In this document: positions 1-7,874 of the stretch, in pieces
Position numbering within the stretch: position 1 is the first letter of the stretch
How the letters are laid out: every line of letters starts with the position of its first letter
Source of the DNA: Deltaproteobacteria bacterium
GTDB taxonomy: Bacteria; Desulfobacterota; Binatia; Binatales; Binataceae
Direction: 5' to 3'
Length of the DNA: 8,018 nucleotides
Assembly: GCA_021780585.1 (NCBI GenBank)
Contig: JAJXYM010000070.1
Coordinates: 1 to 8,018 of the forward strand
Position numbers and translations under genes: made by a program
The notes under the pieces: model-generated
The model's database searches: none
The model's input: the letters and a program-made list of their open reading frames with translations, nothing else
What the model was told of the DNA's origin: nothing

Positions 1-20
1 CACTTCCGCAGGTGTCCGCG

Positions 21-43
21 TAAGGCTTTAATTGTTGGTTAAC
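21..43 (+). promoter_or_regulatory. AT-rich island, possible promoter of the efflux operon
   Basis: This short AT-richer stretch stands out in an otherwise very GC-rich leader and lies about 100 bases upstream of the first gene of the efflux operon. TTTAAT at 27-32 matches a sigma-70 -10 box at five of six positions, but the hexamer 17 bases upstream (4-9, TTCCGC) is a poor -35. The palindrome GTTAAC sits at 38-43. No operator of a known metal regulator (MerR- or CusR-type dyad) was recognised. The placement is sensible for a promoter, but the motif evidence is weak. Confidence 0.2.
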
Positions 44-120
44 GCCGGCGCGGTCCATGCGCGGATAGCGCCGCCGCGTTACGCCTCCGGAGCGCGCGGC
101 CGGGAGCGATGGGCAAGCGG

Positions 121-131
121 AGGAGGCGGAG
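121..131 (+). promoter_or_regulatory. Ribosome binding site deciding the start of the outer-membrane factor
   Basis: The purine-rich run AGGAGGCGGAG contains AGGAGG (121-126) and GGAG (128-131). GGAG ends seven bases before the ATG at 139, which is ideal spacing. The alternative in-frame ATG at 109 has only GGGAG two bases away, too close to work well. It would also put a basic stretch of ten residues ahead of an otherwise textbook signal peptide. The site therefore favours 139. Confidence 0.6.
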
Positions 132-138
132 TGGCAAG

Positions 139-1410
139 ATGAAAGCGACGCTGCTGCTGATGTTCGCGATCGCGACAACGGTTGTCGCGGCCCCGTGCGA
201 ACCGGTGCGGGCCGATCAGGCGCTGGGCGCGGCGCAACTGGTCGAAATCGCGGTTGAGATGAATCCCCAGGTAAAATCGATGCGCGCGCAATGGATGGCG
301 GCGATTCATTCGATCAAGCAAAACTACGCCCCCGCCGATCCGATTTTCACCTATCTTAATGTCGACAGTCCGAAAAATCCCTTTGCCGGCGCCACCGAGC
401 ATAGCTACGCCGCGTCGGAATCGTTCCAGTTTCCCGGCGAGGCGATTTTGCAGGCCGATCAGGCCCGGCGCAACGCGGAAATCGCGCGCCTGGGCTATAT
501 GGCGACGGTGCGGGACCTGCGCGCCCAGGTCGAAGCGGCCTACTACCAGACGCTGCTCGACGACGCCCTCTGGCAGGTCGGCCAGGAGCTGGTGGCGAGT
601 CTCGCGCAGGTGATGAAAGTCACGCAGGTGGCCTATTCGGCGAATCAGGTCACGCAAACCGATTTTATCAGCGCTGAATTCGATCTGACGAATCAACGGC
701 TGGCGCAGGAGCAGTTGCGGATCGCGCGCGCCAATGACCGCACCAGCCTGAACCAGTTGCTCTATCGGGAGCCGGACGCGCCGCTCAATCTCGACGAGAA
801 GATCCAGCCCGCGCCGCTGGAGACGCCGGTCGATCGCTTGATCGATCGGGCGACGCGCGTGCGCCAGGAAATTCTCGAAACCGCGCTGGCGGAAAAAAAC
901 AACGCGACCGCGCTGACGCTGGCCAAAATGGAATATCTGCCGAATTATACGATCGGCTACGAATTCGACCATTTCCAGGTGGCGTCGGCCGCGCCCACCG
1001 CGACCGCGCTGCAGGATCATTCGATTTTCGTTTCGGTCAACGTGCCAATCTTCTTCTGGATCAAGCAGCGCGAGGACGTGACGCGCGCGAACTACGATCT
1101 CGAAGCGGCGCGCGACAACACGCTCGCGGTACGCGGCCAGACCGCCGCGTCGGTCACGACGCTCTACCGCACCGCGCAAATCAGCTATCGCACGGCGGCG
1201 GTCGAACGCGACACGCTGACCCCCCTCGCGCGGCAGAATTTCCGCGTCGCGCTGGTCGCGTATCAGGTCGGCAAAATCGATTTCGTGACGCTGGCCGCCG
1301 CGCTGCAGCGCGCCTATGGAGCGCGCGTCGCCTACCTCCAATCGCTCAACCAGTTCCTCGCCGCCGAAGTCGCGCTCGAACAGGCGATCGGCGAGCCGCT
1401 TTCCCGATGA
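139..1410 (+). CDS. TolC-family outer-membrane efflux channel (C component of RND system)
   Basis: Outer-membrane factor that would trimerise into a channel and tunnel through the periplasm, serving as the exit duct for the adaptor and pump encoded directly downstream. Seen from the start at 139, the 423-residue product begins with a Sec signal peptide: Lys at 2, a hydrophobic stretch at 4-18 and a likely cleavage after VRA at 25. A Cys at 20 follows a Pro, so it is a poor lipobox. The mature part shows two OEP repeats (about 30-200 and 225-420) with long Ala/Gln/Arg-rich coiled-coil helices. The FQFPGE motif lies near the first strand and the SVNVPIFFW motif in the second repeat, typical of CzcC/CusC-type members. 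The length is normal. The 3' end overlaps the adaptor gene by four bases (ATGA), indicating one transcript and translational coupling. The family is secure, but the substrate cannot be read from this subunit. Confidence 0.9.
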   Translation: MKATLLLMFAIATTVVAAPCEPVRADQALGAAQLVEIAVEMNPQVKSMRAQWMAAIHSIKQNYAPADPIFTYLNVDSPKNPFAGATEHSYAASESFQFPGEAILQADQARRNAEIARLGYMATVRDLRAQVEAAYYQTLLDDALWQVGQELVASLAQVMKVTQVAYSANQVTQTDFISAEFDLTNQRLAQEQLRIARANDRTSLNQLLYREPDAPLNLDEKIQPAPLETPVDRLIDRATRVRQEILETALAEKNNATALTLAKMEYLPNYTIGYEFDHFQVASAAPTATALQDHSIFVSVNVPIFFWIKQREDVTRANYDLEAARDNTLAVRGQTAASVTTLYRTAQISYRTAAVERDTLTPLARQNFRVALVAYQVGKIDFVTLAAALQRAYGARVAYLQSLNQFLAAEVALEQAIGEPLSR

Positions 1411-2579
1411 CGCCCATGAATCTGATGCGCAAGACGCCTCTTTTCCAGGGCCGGCGCGCCCGGGCGATCGCGGCGCTGATCGCGGCCGCGCTCGCCGCGC
1501 TCGGCGGATGCGGGGGACCACGCCTGAGCCGCGCGTCGACCGGGACGCCGGAATCACGGCCGCGGATGGTCGCGCAGGCCGGCGGCGCGCCGGTGCTGGA
1601 GCTCGGCGGCGGCGCCCTGCCGGGGATGGGGCTTGCCGCGGTGCGCGCGGTCGAATTGTCCGGGACGCTCGAGGCCAATGGCCAGGTCGCCTTCGACGAT
1701 CGGCGCGTGGCCACGATCGTTTCGCGAGTCGCCGGACGAATCGAGGCGACGCGCGTCTCGCAATGGGACGTGGTGCGGCGCGGCGAGCCGATCGTCGCGC
1801 TCTACAGCCCCGATTTCATGACCGCCGAGGCCGAATATCTGCAGGCCGGCGACACCGCGCGAATCAGCCGCTCGAACGGTCTGGCGGGCGGCGCTGGCGG
1901 GGCCGATCTGGCGGAATCGATGGTCGAGGCGGCGCGGCGCAAGCTCGAACTGCTCGGCATGAGCGACGCCGACATCGCGGCGATCCGCGCGCCCGGCCCG
2001 ACCGTATGGATGCGCGCGCCGATTAGCGGCACGGTGCTCGACAACAAGGCCGTGCGCGGCGCGGCGGTGAATCCCGGCGACGCGCTCTATTCGCTCGGCA
2101 CGCTCGATCAGGTGTGGATCGTCGCCAATATCTACGAGACCGACCTCGCGCGGATCCATCCGGGGCAAACGCTGCGGGCGGTGACGACCGCCTATCCGGA
2201 CCAGGTCTTCAGCGGGGTCATCGCGCGGATCAGTCCCAATATCGATCCGGACACGCATACGCTGCGGATCCGCTGCCAGGTGAATAATCCGGGCGCGCGG
2301 CTCAAGCCGCAAATGCTCGCCCGCGTCGCGATTGCGACCGCGCCGGGCCAGGCGCTGGTCGCGCCGATCGAGGCGCTGGTCTTCGACACCAACGCCTACT
2401 ACGTCTACGTCGCGCTGGGCGGCGGACGGTTCGCGCGGCGCAAGGTCGAAATCGCGTCGTGGAGTGAGCAGGGCTTCGCCCGCGTGCTGAGCGGTCTCAA
2501 CGCGGGCGAGCGGGTGGTGACGGCGGAATCAATCCAGATGAACTCGCTGTGGCATCAGGCCAACGGCGAGAATTCCTGA
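1407..2579 (+). CDS. RND efflux periplasmic adaptor (membrane fusion protein), lipoprotein
   Basis: Periplasmic adaptor linking the RND pump to the outer-membrane channel. The 390-residue product starts with a basic N-terminus and an Ala/Leu hydrophobic segment ending in the lipobox LGGC (Cys at 35), so it is probably lipidated and membrane-anchored. The first half of the lipoyl-like domain is at about 105-136 and the second at about 199-231 (MRAPISGTV). A short alpha-hairpin (137-195) lies between them, followed by a beta-barrel (about 235-310) and a membrane-proximal domain to the C-terminus. This is the HlyD/CusB-CzcB architecture at usual length. No His- or Met-rich metal-binding extension is visible, and the hairpin tip is unusually glycine/alanine-rich (157-167). 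ATG 1407 overlaps the previous stop, so coupling replaces a strong Shine-Dalgarno. Met codons at 1416 and 1425 are alternative starts that keep the lipobox. Eighteen bases separate it from the pump gene. Confidence 0.88.
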   Translation: MTPMNLMRKTPLFQGRRARAIAALIAAALAALGGCGGPRLSRASTGTPESRPRMVAQAGGAPVLELGGGALPGMGLAAVRAVELSGTLEANGQVAFDDRRVATIVSRVAGRIEATRVSQWDVVRRGEPIVALYSPDFMTAEAEYLQAGDTARISRSNGLAGGAGGADLAESMVEAARRKLELLGMSDADIAAIRAPGPTVWMRAPISGTVLDNKAVRGAAVNPGDALYSLGTLDQVWIVANIYETDLARIHPGQTLRAVTTAYPDQVFSGVIARISPNIDPDTHTLRIRCQVNNPGARLKPQMLARVAIATAPGQALVAPIEALVFDTNAYYVYVALGGGRFARRKVEIASWSEQGFARVLSGLNAGERVVTAESIQMNSLWHQANGENS

Positions 2580-2597
2580 GCGCGCGGAGCGACGCCG

Positions 2598-5500
2598 ATG
2601 ATCGATTCATTGATGCGCGTGGCGCTCAACCAGCGGGTCGTGGTGATCGGCGCCGCGATCGTGCTGTTCGTGGTCGGGGTCTTCGCCTTCGTCAATCTTG
2701 ATATCGAAGCCTATCCCGATCCGGTGCAGCCGATGGTCGAGGTGCTGACGCTGCCCAACGGGCTCAGCGCCGAGGAGGTCGAACAACTGGTCACCGTCCC
2801 GCTGGAGTTCGGCCTTTCCGGGATGCTGGGGCTGACGGCGATGCGCTCGATATCGCTCTACGGGCTGTCGGACGTGCGCTGCTATTTCGACTGGGACAGC
2901 GACTACAATTTCGACCGCGTGCGGACGATCAACCGGCTCGCCTTCGTCACGCTGCCGCAGGGAATTACGCCGGGAATTTCGCCGGAAAACCCGATTGGCG
3001 AAATCTACCGGTACTCGGTCGAAAGTCCCGACCACGACCTGCTGCGCGAGAAGGAGATCGAGGACTGGGTGCTGGAGAAACAGCTCAAGACCGTGCCCGG
3101 CGTAATCGACGTTTCGGGCTTCGGCGGACTGACCAAACAATACCATGTCGAGGTCGATCCGGCGCGGATTGACTATTACCGGATTCCGCTGGCGAATTTG
3201 ATCGGCGCGATCGCCAACGCCAACACCAACGCCGGCGGCAACTACCTGACGATCGGCGAGCAGACCTTCGACGTGCGCGGGATCGGCTTTATCCGTTCGC
3301 TCGACGACATCCGCAAGATCGTCCTCGCGGCGAGCCAGGGCGCGCCGATCACGGTCGACAACGTCGCCGATGTGAAGGTCGGCTACGCGCCGCGGCTCGG
3401 AATCGTCGGGATGGATCGGCGCAACGAGGTCGTCACTGGCATCGTGCTGATGCGCAAGTACGGGAACACGCTGCGGACGCTCGCCGGGGTCGAAAAGAAG
3501 GTCGCGTGGCTCAACGGCTCGGGGATTCTGCCGCACGGCTACCGGGTGGCTCCATACTACGATCGCACCGAGCTGGTCGATACGACGCTGCATACCGTGT
3601 TCGAGAACCTGACGGTGGGAATCGCGCTGGTGTTCCTGGTGCTGATTTTCTTCCTGGGGGATTTTTCCAGCGCGCTGATCGCGGCGGTGAATATCCCGCT
3701 GGCGCTGTGCGGCGCGTTCCTGCTGATGTGGCTGGGCAAGACGCCGGCCAATCTGATTTCGCTCGGCGCGATCGACTTCGGCATCATTATCGATTCGACC
3801 GTGATCGTCAGCGAGAATATCCATCGCGAGCTGTCGGGTCCGGCGGGCCGGGGACGGCCGGCGCGGCCGCGGATCCTCGCCGCGGCGCGGGAAGTGGGCG
3901 GCCCGATCTTCTTTTCCACGGTGATTTTCGTAATCGCCTTCCTGCCGCTGTTCACGATGCGCGGGGTGGAGGGCGCGATCTTCTCGCCGATGTCGCATAC
4001 CTACGCCTACGCGCTCGCCGTCGCGATTCTGCTGGCGGTGACGCTGACGCCGGCGCTGAGTTCGCTCGCGCTGGCGCGCGGACTGCGGCCCCGGCGCGAT
4101 CGGATCTGGGGCGCGATCAGCAATTTTTATCATGGCGTGTTCGTGCGGATCCTGCGCTGGCCGCGGCTGACGCTGACGGTTATCGTCGTGCTCGCCGCGT
4201 TCGTGTTTTCGCTTTATGGTCGGCTGGGCGGCGAATTTCTGCCCACGCTGGAAGAGGGCAATATCTGGGCGCGGGCGACGATGCCGCTGACGATTTCGCT
4301 CGACCACGGCGCCGCGCTGGTCAACCGGATGCGCTACGTGTTCATGTCGTTTCCGGAGGTCACGCAGGTGGTCTCGCAGCTCGGGCGGCCGGACGACGGC
4401 ACGGAGACCACCGGCTTTTTCAATTGCGAATTCTCGGTCGCGCTCAAGCCGCGGCGCGAATGGCCCGGCGGAATCACCAAGACCCAACTGGTCGGCGCGA
4501 TCAACGCGAAGCTGACGCGCGAGTTTCCCGGCGTGAGTTTCGGCTATTCGCAGAATATCGAAGACAACATCGACGAGGCGCTCTCCGGCGTCAAAGGATC
4601 GAATTCGGTCAAGGTCTTCGGTCCCGATCTGGCGGTTGACGAGCGGATCGCCAACGAGCTGGTGGAAGTGCTCGGGCGGGTGCCGGGGATGGTCGATTTG
4701 GCGGTCTATCGGTCGCTCGGCCAGCCGAATCTGCTGATCACGCCGGACCGCGCGCGATGCGCCCGTTACGGACTTAACGTCGGCGACGTCAACGCGGTGG
4801 TGCAGGCGGCGATCGGCGGCCAGGCCGCCACGCAGGTGCTCGAGGGCGATCGCCGCTTCGACCTGGTGGTGCGCTGGAAGCGGCAATATCGCACGAGTCT
4901 CGACGCGATTCGCAATATCCGCGTGCCGCTGCCGGCGGGCGGCGATATTCCGCTCGCGCAGGTGGCGCAAATCCGCACCGCCGAGGGCGCGTCCTTCATT
5001 TATCGCGAAGGGCTCGAGCGTTACGTGCCGGTGCGCTTCGCGGTGCGCGGACGCGACCTGCAGAGCGCGGTGGTGGCGGCGCGGGCGGAAGTGGCGCGGG
5101 ACGTGACGTTGCCCGAGGGCGTGCATCTGGAATGGGCCGGCCAGTACGGCGAGTTGCGGCGCGCGGACCGTCGCCTGATGGTGGTGGTGCCGTTCGCGCT
5201 GATCCTGATTGCGGGCGTGCTGTTCGCCGCGACCACCTCGCTGATCGACACCTTCGTGATCATGGCGCAGATTCCGGTGGCGTGCGCGGGCGGGATTCTC
5301 GGCTTGTTCCTGACCGGCACGCCGTTCAGCGTTTCCGCCGCCGTCGGTTTCATCTCGATCTTCGGAATCGCGACGATGGATGGAATCCTGCTGAGCTTCT
5401 ATATCCGCGAGCTGTGGGACGCCGGCCATCCCTTCGTCGAAGCGATCGTGATGGGTTCGGACCGGCGGCTGCGGGCGACGATGATGACCGACCTGGTGGA

Positions 5501-5720
5501 CGCGCTGGGGCTGTTGCCGGCCGCGCTTTCGACGCGGATCGGCGCGCAGACGCAGCGTCCGCTGGCGATCGTCGTGATCGGCGGCGCGCTCACGATCATG
5601 CTGGTGACGCGCGTGTTGCAGCCGGTGCTGATCTATCTGTGCCATCGCGGCCTCAGGCGCGCCGACGCGAGCCGCACGCCGCCGCTGCTGCCGACGCCCG
5701 AAGGGGGCGCGGCCGATTAG
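2598..5720 (+). CDS. Heavy-metal-efflux-type RND pump (CusA/CzcA family)
   Basis: Inner-membrane proton antiporter of the efflux system, expected to work as a trimer and drive export of a metal cation or related substrate. The 1040-residue length is normal for the family. The first membrane helix is at about 13-32, a large periplasmic porter/docking loop follows, then helices at about 338-353, 358-379, 384-404, 437-455, 466-490 and 524-541. A second periplasmic loop follows, and the C-terminal helix bundle begins at about 860. The helix-4 motif DFGIIID with the downstream SEN preserves the acidic proton relay (D393, D399, E406). The motifs GGEFLP (544-549) and EDNIDEALSG (from 655) are family signatures. 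Manual alignment to E. coli CusA places R559, N609 and E660 where CusA has its three Cu(I)/Ag(I)-binding methionines, so copper or silver export is not supported. GGAG at 2586-2589, eight bases before the ATG, supports the start. It is the third gene of the C-B-A operon. Confidence 0.93.
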   Translation: MIDSLMRVALNQRVVVIGAAIVLFVVGVFAFVNLDIEAYPDPVQPMVEVLTLPNGLSAEEVEQLVTVPLEFGLSGMLGLTAMRSISLYGLSDVRCYFDWDSDYNFDRVRTINRLAFVTLPQGITPGISPENPIGEIYRYSVESPDHDLLREKEIEDWVLEKQLKTVPGVIDVSGFGGLTKQYHVEVDPARIDYYRIPLANLIGAIANANTNAGGNYLTIGEQTFDVRGIGFIRSLDDIRKIVLAASQGAPITVDNVADVKVGYAPRLGIVGMDRRNEVVTGIVLMRKYGNTLRTLAGVEKKVAWLNGSGILPHGYRVAPYYDRTELVDTTLHTVFENLTVGIALVFLVLIFFLGDFSSALIAAVNIPLALCGAFLLMWLGKTPANLISLGAIDFGIIIDSTVIVSENIHRELSGPAGRGRPARPRILAAAREVGGPIFFSTVIFVIAFLPLFTMRGVEGAIFSPMSHTYAYALAVAILLAVTLTPALSSLALARGLRPRRDRIWGAISNFYHGVFVRILRWPRLTLTVIVVLAAFVFSLYGRLGGEFLPTLEEGNIWARATMPLTISLDHGAALVNRMRYVFMSFPEVTQVVSQLGRPDDGTETTGFFNCEFSVALKPRREWPGGITKTQLVGAINAKLTREFPGVSFGYSQNIEDNIDEALSGVKGSNSVKVFGPDLAVDERIANELVEVLGRVPGMVDLAVYRSLGQPNLLITPDRARCARYGLNVGDVNAVVQAAIGGQAATQVLEGDRRFDLVVRWKRQYRTSLDAIRNIRVPLPAGGDIPLAQVAQIRTAEGASFIYREGLERYVPVRFAVRGRDLQSAVVAARAEVARDVTLPEGVHLEWAGQYGELRRADRRLMVVVPFALILIAGVLFAATTSLIDTFVIMAQIPVACAGGILGLFLTGTPFSVSAAVGFISIFGIATMDGILLSFYIRELWDAGHPFVEAIVMGSDRRLRATMMTDLVDALGLLPAALSTRIGAQTQRPLAIVVIGGALTIMLVTRVLQPVLIYLCHRGLRRADASRTPPLLPTPEGGAAD

Positions 5721-5768
5721 ACGCCGCGCGGTTTTCGATCGCGCGCCGATCGTGGTACATCCGCGAAC

Positions 5769-5774
5769 GGAGGG
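5769..5774 (+). promoter_or_regulatory. Ribosome binding site of the SMP-30-family gene
   Basis: GGAGGG ends eight bases before the ATG at 5783. It decides the start, because the reading frame stays open far upstream into the pump gene as a meaningless shadow. The domain homology also begins just after this ATG. Confidence 0.6.
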
Positions 5775-5782
5775 TTTCCACG

Positions 5783-6637
5783 ATGGCGGCGACAATGGAA
5801 CTTCTGGCCAGCGGTTACGGTCTGCTCGAAGGACCGCGCGTCGACGATCAGAACCGGCTCGTCTTCAGCGACGTTCCCAACGGCGGCGTTTTCCGGCGTT
5901 CTCCCGACGGCAAGATCGAAACGCTGATCCCGAATCGCAAGGGCGTCGGCGGGATCGCGTTCAATCAGGGCGGCGGCCTCGTATGCTCCGGGCGCGGGCT
6001 GATTTACTGGAATGAAACGACGCGCCAGAGCCGCGACCTCTTCACCGAATGGGAAGGGAAGCCGCTCAAGGGCCTCAATGATCTGCAGCCCGACGATCAC
6101 GGCAGCGTCTACGTCGGCTCGCTCGAATTCGACGCGCTTTCCGACGCCAAGCCGATTCCGGGGAATCTGTTCCGCGTCGATCCCGACGGCAAGGTGACCA
6201 AGCTGTGGGAAGGAATCGAAGTCACCAACGGCCTCGGCTTCAGTCCCGACCGCAAGCTGCTCTACCATGCGGATTCGACCACGCAGGCGGTATGGGTCTA
6301 TGACGTGAAGGCCGATCGCACGGTCGCGGACCGGCGCGTTTTCGCCAGGGTTCCCGAAGGGTGGCCGGACGGTCTCGCGGTCGACGCGGAGGGCGGCGTG
6401 TTCGTCGCGACGGTGAAGTCGGGCGAGGTGGTGCGCTTCAAGCCCAACGGCGCGATCGATTTCCGGCTCAAGGTTCCGGCCAAGTTCGTGACCAGCGTCA
6501 CCTTCGGCGGCAAGGACCTGGGCGATCTGTATATCGTCACGGCGGACAATACCGAGGACAAAACGAAGAAGGGCACGATCTGGAAGACGCGCTCGGAGAT
6601 TCCGGGCCTCGCCGTGCCGCGGGCGAAATTCAACTAG
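5783..6637 (+). CDS. SMP-30/gluconolactonase/LRE-family protein
   Basis: Predicted six-bladed beta-propeller hydrolase of 284 residues, close to the usual size of about 290-300. Members such as regucalcin and gluconolactonase open sugar lactones using one divalent metal ion. The metal-site positions of the family are all present by motif: E16 in LLEGP, N99-D100 in GLND, N149 in VTNGL and D196 in PDGL, each followed by the characteristic strand. There is no signal peptide, so it should be cytoplasmic. The propeller repeats are visible as recurring short motifs (SPDGK, DPDGK, KPNG). It lies 62 bases after the RND pump gene with its own strong Shine-Dalgarno and 39 bases before a CoA-transferase gene. 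It is more likely to belong with the latter, in a catabolic context, than with efflux. The exact substrate (sugar lactone, other lactone or ester) cannot be told from sequence. Confidence 0.85.
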   Translation: MAATMELLASGYGLLEGPRVDDQNRLVFSDVPNGGVFRRSPDGKIETLIPNRKGVGGIAFNQGGGLVCSGRGLIYWNETTRQSRDLFTEWEGKPLKGLNDLQPDDHGSVYVGSLEFDALSDAKPIPGNLFRVDPDGKVTKLWEGIEVTNGLGFSPDRKLLYHADSTTQAVWVYDVKADRTVADRRVFARVPEGWPDGLAVDAEGGVFVATVKSGEVVRFKPNGAIDFRLKVPAKFVTSVTFGGKDLGDLYIVTADNTEDKTKKGTIWKTRSEIPGLAVPRAKFN

Positions 6638-6676
6638 GCCGCGCGGCGGGATGCGGACGCAAAGGGCGTAAGCGCG

Positions 6677-7867
6677 ATGCCGGCGATATTGGACGGGCTC
6701 ACCGTAATCGATCTGACGCAAAACGTCGCCGGGCCGTATTGCACGCAATTGCTGGGCGATTTCGGCGCGACGGTAATCAAGGTCGAGCGGCCGGGGCAGG
6801 GCGACGACGGACGGCGGTTCGCGCCGCTATGGCGGGGCGAATCGGCGGTGTTGCTCGCCTTCAACCGCAACAAGAAGTCGGTCTGCGCCGACCTCGACCA
6901 TCCGCGCGGCCGCGAGATCGTCCGCCGGCTCGCGCGCGACGCCGATATCTTCGTGCATTCGATGAAGCCCGGCAGTTGCGAGTCGCGCGGGCTTGGCTAC
7001 GACGATCTGGCGCGGGAGAATCCGCGGCTGATCTACGGCTCGATCAGTGGTTTTGGCGATTTCGGGCCGCTCAGCAATCTGCCGGGCTACGATCCGCTGG
7101 GTCAGGCCTATTCCGGCATCGTCAGCATGAACGGCCATCCGGGCACGCCGCCGGCCCGGGTGGTCGTGCCGATTATCGATATGGGTTCGGGCATCTGGCT
7201 GTTCAGCGGAATCCTCGGCGCGATAATCGAGCGCGGCAAGACCGGCAAGGGTGCGCGCGTGCGCACGAGTCTGCTCGAGACGGGCGTGACCTGGACCGCG
7301 CTGATGATGACCAGTTACATGGCGACCGGCCAGGTGCAGGGTCCCGCCGGTTCGACCTCGCCGGCGGCGGCGCCGTACGAGGCGTTTCGGACCGCGGACG
7401 GCTATGCGCTGGTGGCGGCGGGCAACGATCGGCTGTTCGCGAAGTTCTGCGGCGCGCTCGGATTATCGCATCTGCCTGACGATCCGCGCTTCAACAGCAA
7501 CAGCGCGCGGGTGCCGAATCGGCTCGAACTGCACGAAATCCTGGAAGGCGAGACCGGCCGCCGGAGCACGGCGGAGCTGATCGAAAAGCTGCATGAGGTC
7601 GGCGTGCCGGTCAGTCCGATCAACACGCTCGACCAGGTATTCGCCGACGATCATGTGAATCAGCTCGGGATGTTCCCGGCGGTCCCGCCGGACTTTCGCA
7701 TTCCCGAAATGAAGTTTGTCGATATTCCAGTCAGTATCGACGGCGAGCGTTCCGTGAAGCGGCTGATGCCGCCGCGGCTGGGGGAGCATACGGACCAGGT
7801 GCTGCGGGCGGCGGGCTACAGCGACGCGGAGATCGCGGAGTTGCGCGCGCTCGGCGCGACCGCGTGA
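6677..7867 (+). CDS. Class III (CaiB/BaiF-family) CoA-transferase
   Basis: Predicted enzyme that moves coenzyme A between carboxylic acids through an aspartyl-CoA anhydride intermediate, in the cytoplasm. The 396-residue length matches the family (about 400). Seen: an N-terminal Rossmann-like segment with AGPYCTQLLGDFGATVIKVE (19-38), the CoA-binding stretch FNRNKKSV, and the catalytic aspartate D168 in PIIDMGSG, equivalent to D169 of formyl-CoA transferase. The linker APYEAF..DGYALVAAGND begins near 232, and the C-terminus ends in the usual LGEHTDQVL...GYSDAEI signature. The family is interlocked-dimeric. Donor and acceptor (formate/oxalate, succinate, carnitine, bile or aromatic acid) cannot be assigned, and the formyl-CoA-transferase glycine loop is not visible. 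The start at 6677 fits the family N-terminus, but its Shine-Dalgarno is only a weak GGG ten bases upstream. It may be co-transcribed with the lactonase-like gene 39 bases before it. Its stop is seven bases from the stop of a convergent gene. Confidence 0.92.
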   Translation: MPAILDGLTVIDLTQNVAGPYCTQLLGDFGATVIKVERPGQGDDGRRFAPLWRGESAVLLAFNRNKKSVCADLDHPRGREIVRRLARDADIFVHSMKPGSCESRGLGYDDLARENPRLIYGSISGFGDFGPLSNLPGYDPLGQAYSGIVSMNGHPGTPPARVVVPIIDMGSGIWLFSGILGAIIERGKTGKGARVRTSLLETGVTWTALMMTSYMATGQVQGPAGSTSPAAAPYEAFRTADGYALVAAGNDRLFAKFCGALGLSHLPDDPRFNSNSARVPNRLELHEILEGETGRRSTAELIEKLHEVGVPVSPINTLDQVFADDHVNQLGMFPAVPPDFRIPEMKFVDIPVSIDGERSVKRLMPPRLGEHTDQVLRAAGYSDAEIAELRALGATA

Positions 7868-7874
7868 ACTCAGG

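Noticed and set aside
1..58. Short minus-strand open frame starting at 58 and running off the left edge, as a possible divergent gene.
   Set aside because: Only 19 codons are visible, without a convincing Shine-Dalgarno, and it contains TTA, which is rare in this GC-rich window. There is too little to call.
109..138. Earlier ATG at 109 for the outer-membrane factor.
   Set aside because: It adds a very basic ten-residue stretch before the signal peptide and has a badly spaced ribosome binding site, whereas 139 has GGAG at seven bases. It cannot be fully excluded.
79..1557. A 492-codon minus-strand open frame antisense to the outer-membrane factor.
   Set aside because: Arg-rich low-complexity translation with no domain. 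It runs through the real gene and into the adaptor gene, explained by codon bias.
5736..5752. Hairpin CGATCG-(5 nt)-CGATCG between the pump and SMP-30-family genes as a terminator.
   Set aside because: The stem is only six base pairs, no T-run follows, and CGATCG-like strings are common across the window, so chance is the simplest explanation.
5132..5782. Upstream extension of the SMP-30-family reading frame into the pump gene.
   Set aside because: This part is an out-of-frame reading of the pump's C-terminus. Family homology and a good Shine-Dalgarno both start at 5783.
2607..5795. A 1062-codon open frame on the minus strand, antisense to the RND pump gene.
   Set aside because: The translation is dominated by Arg, His, Gln and Asp with no recognisable domain, the usual signature of a shadow frame opposite a GC-rich gene. 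The plus-strand frame is a full, well-conserved RND pump.
6638..6647. Palindrome GCCGCGCGGC just after the SMP-30-family stop codon as a terminator or operator.
   Set aside because: A ten-base GC palindrome without loop or T-tract is expected by chance at this base composition.
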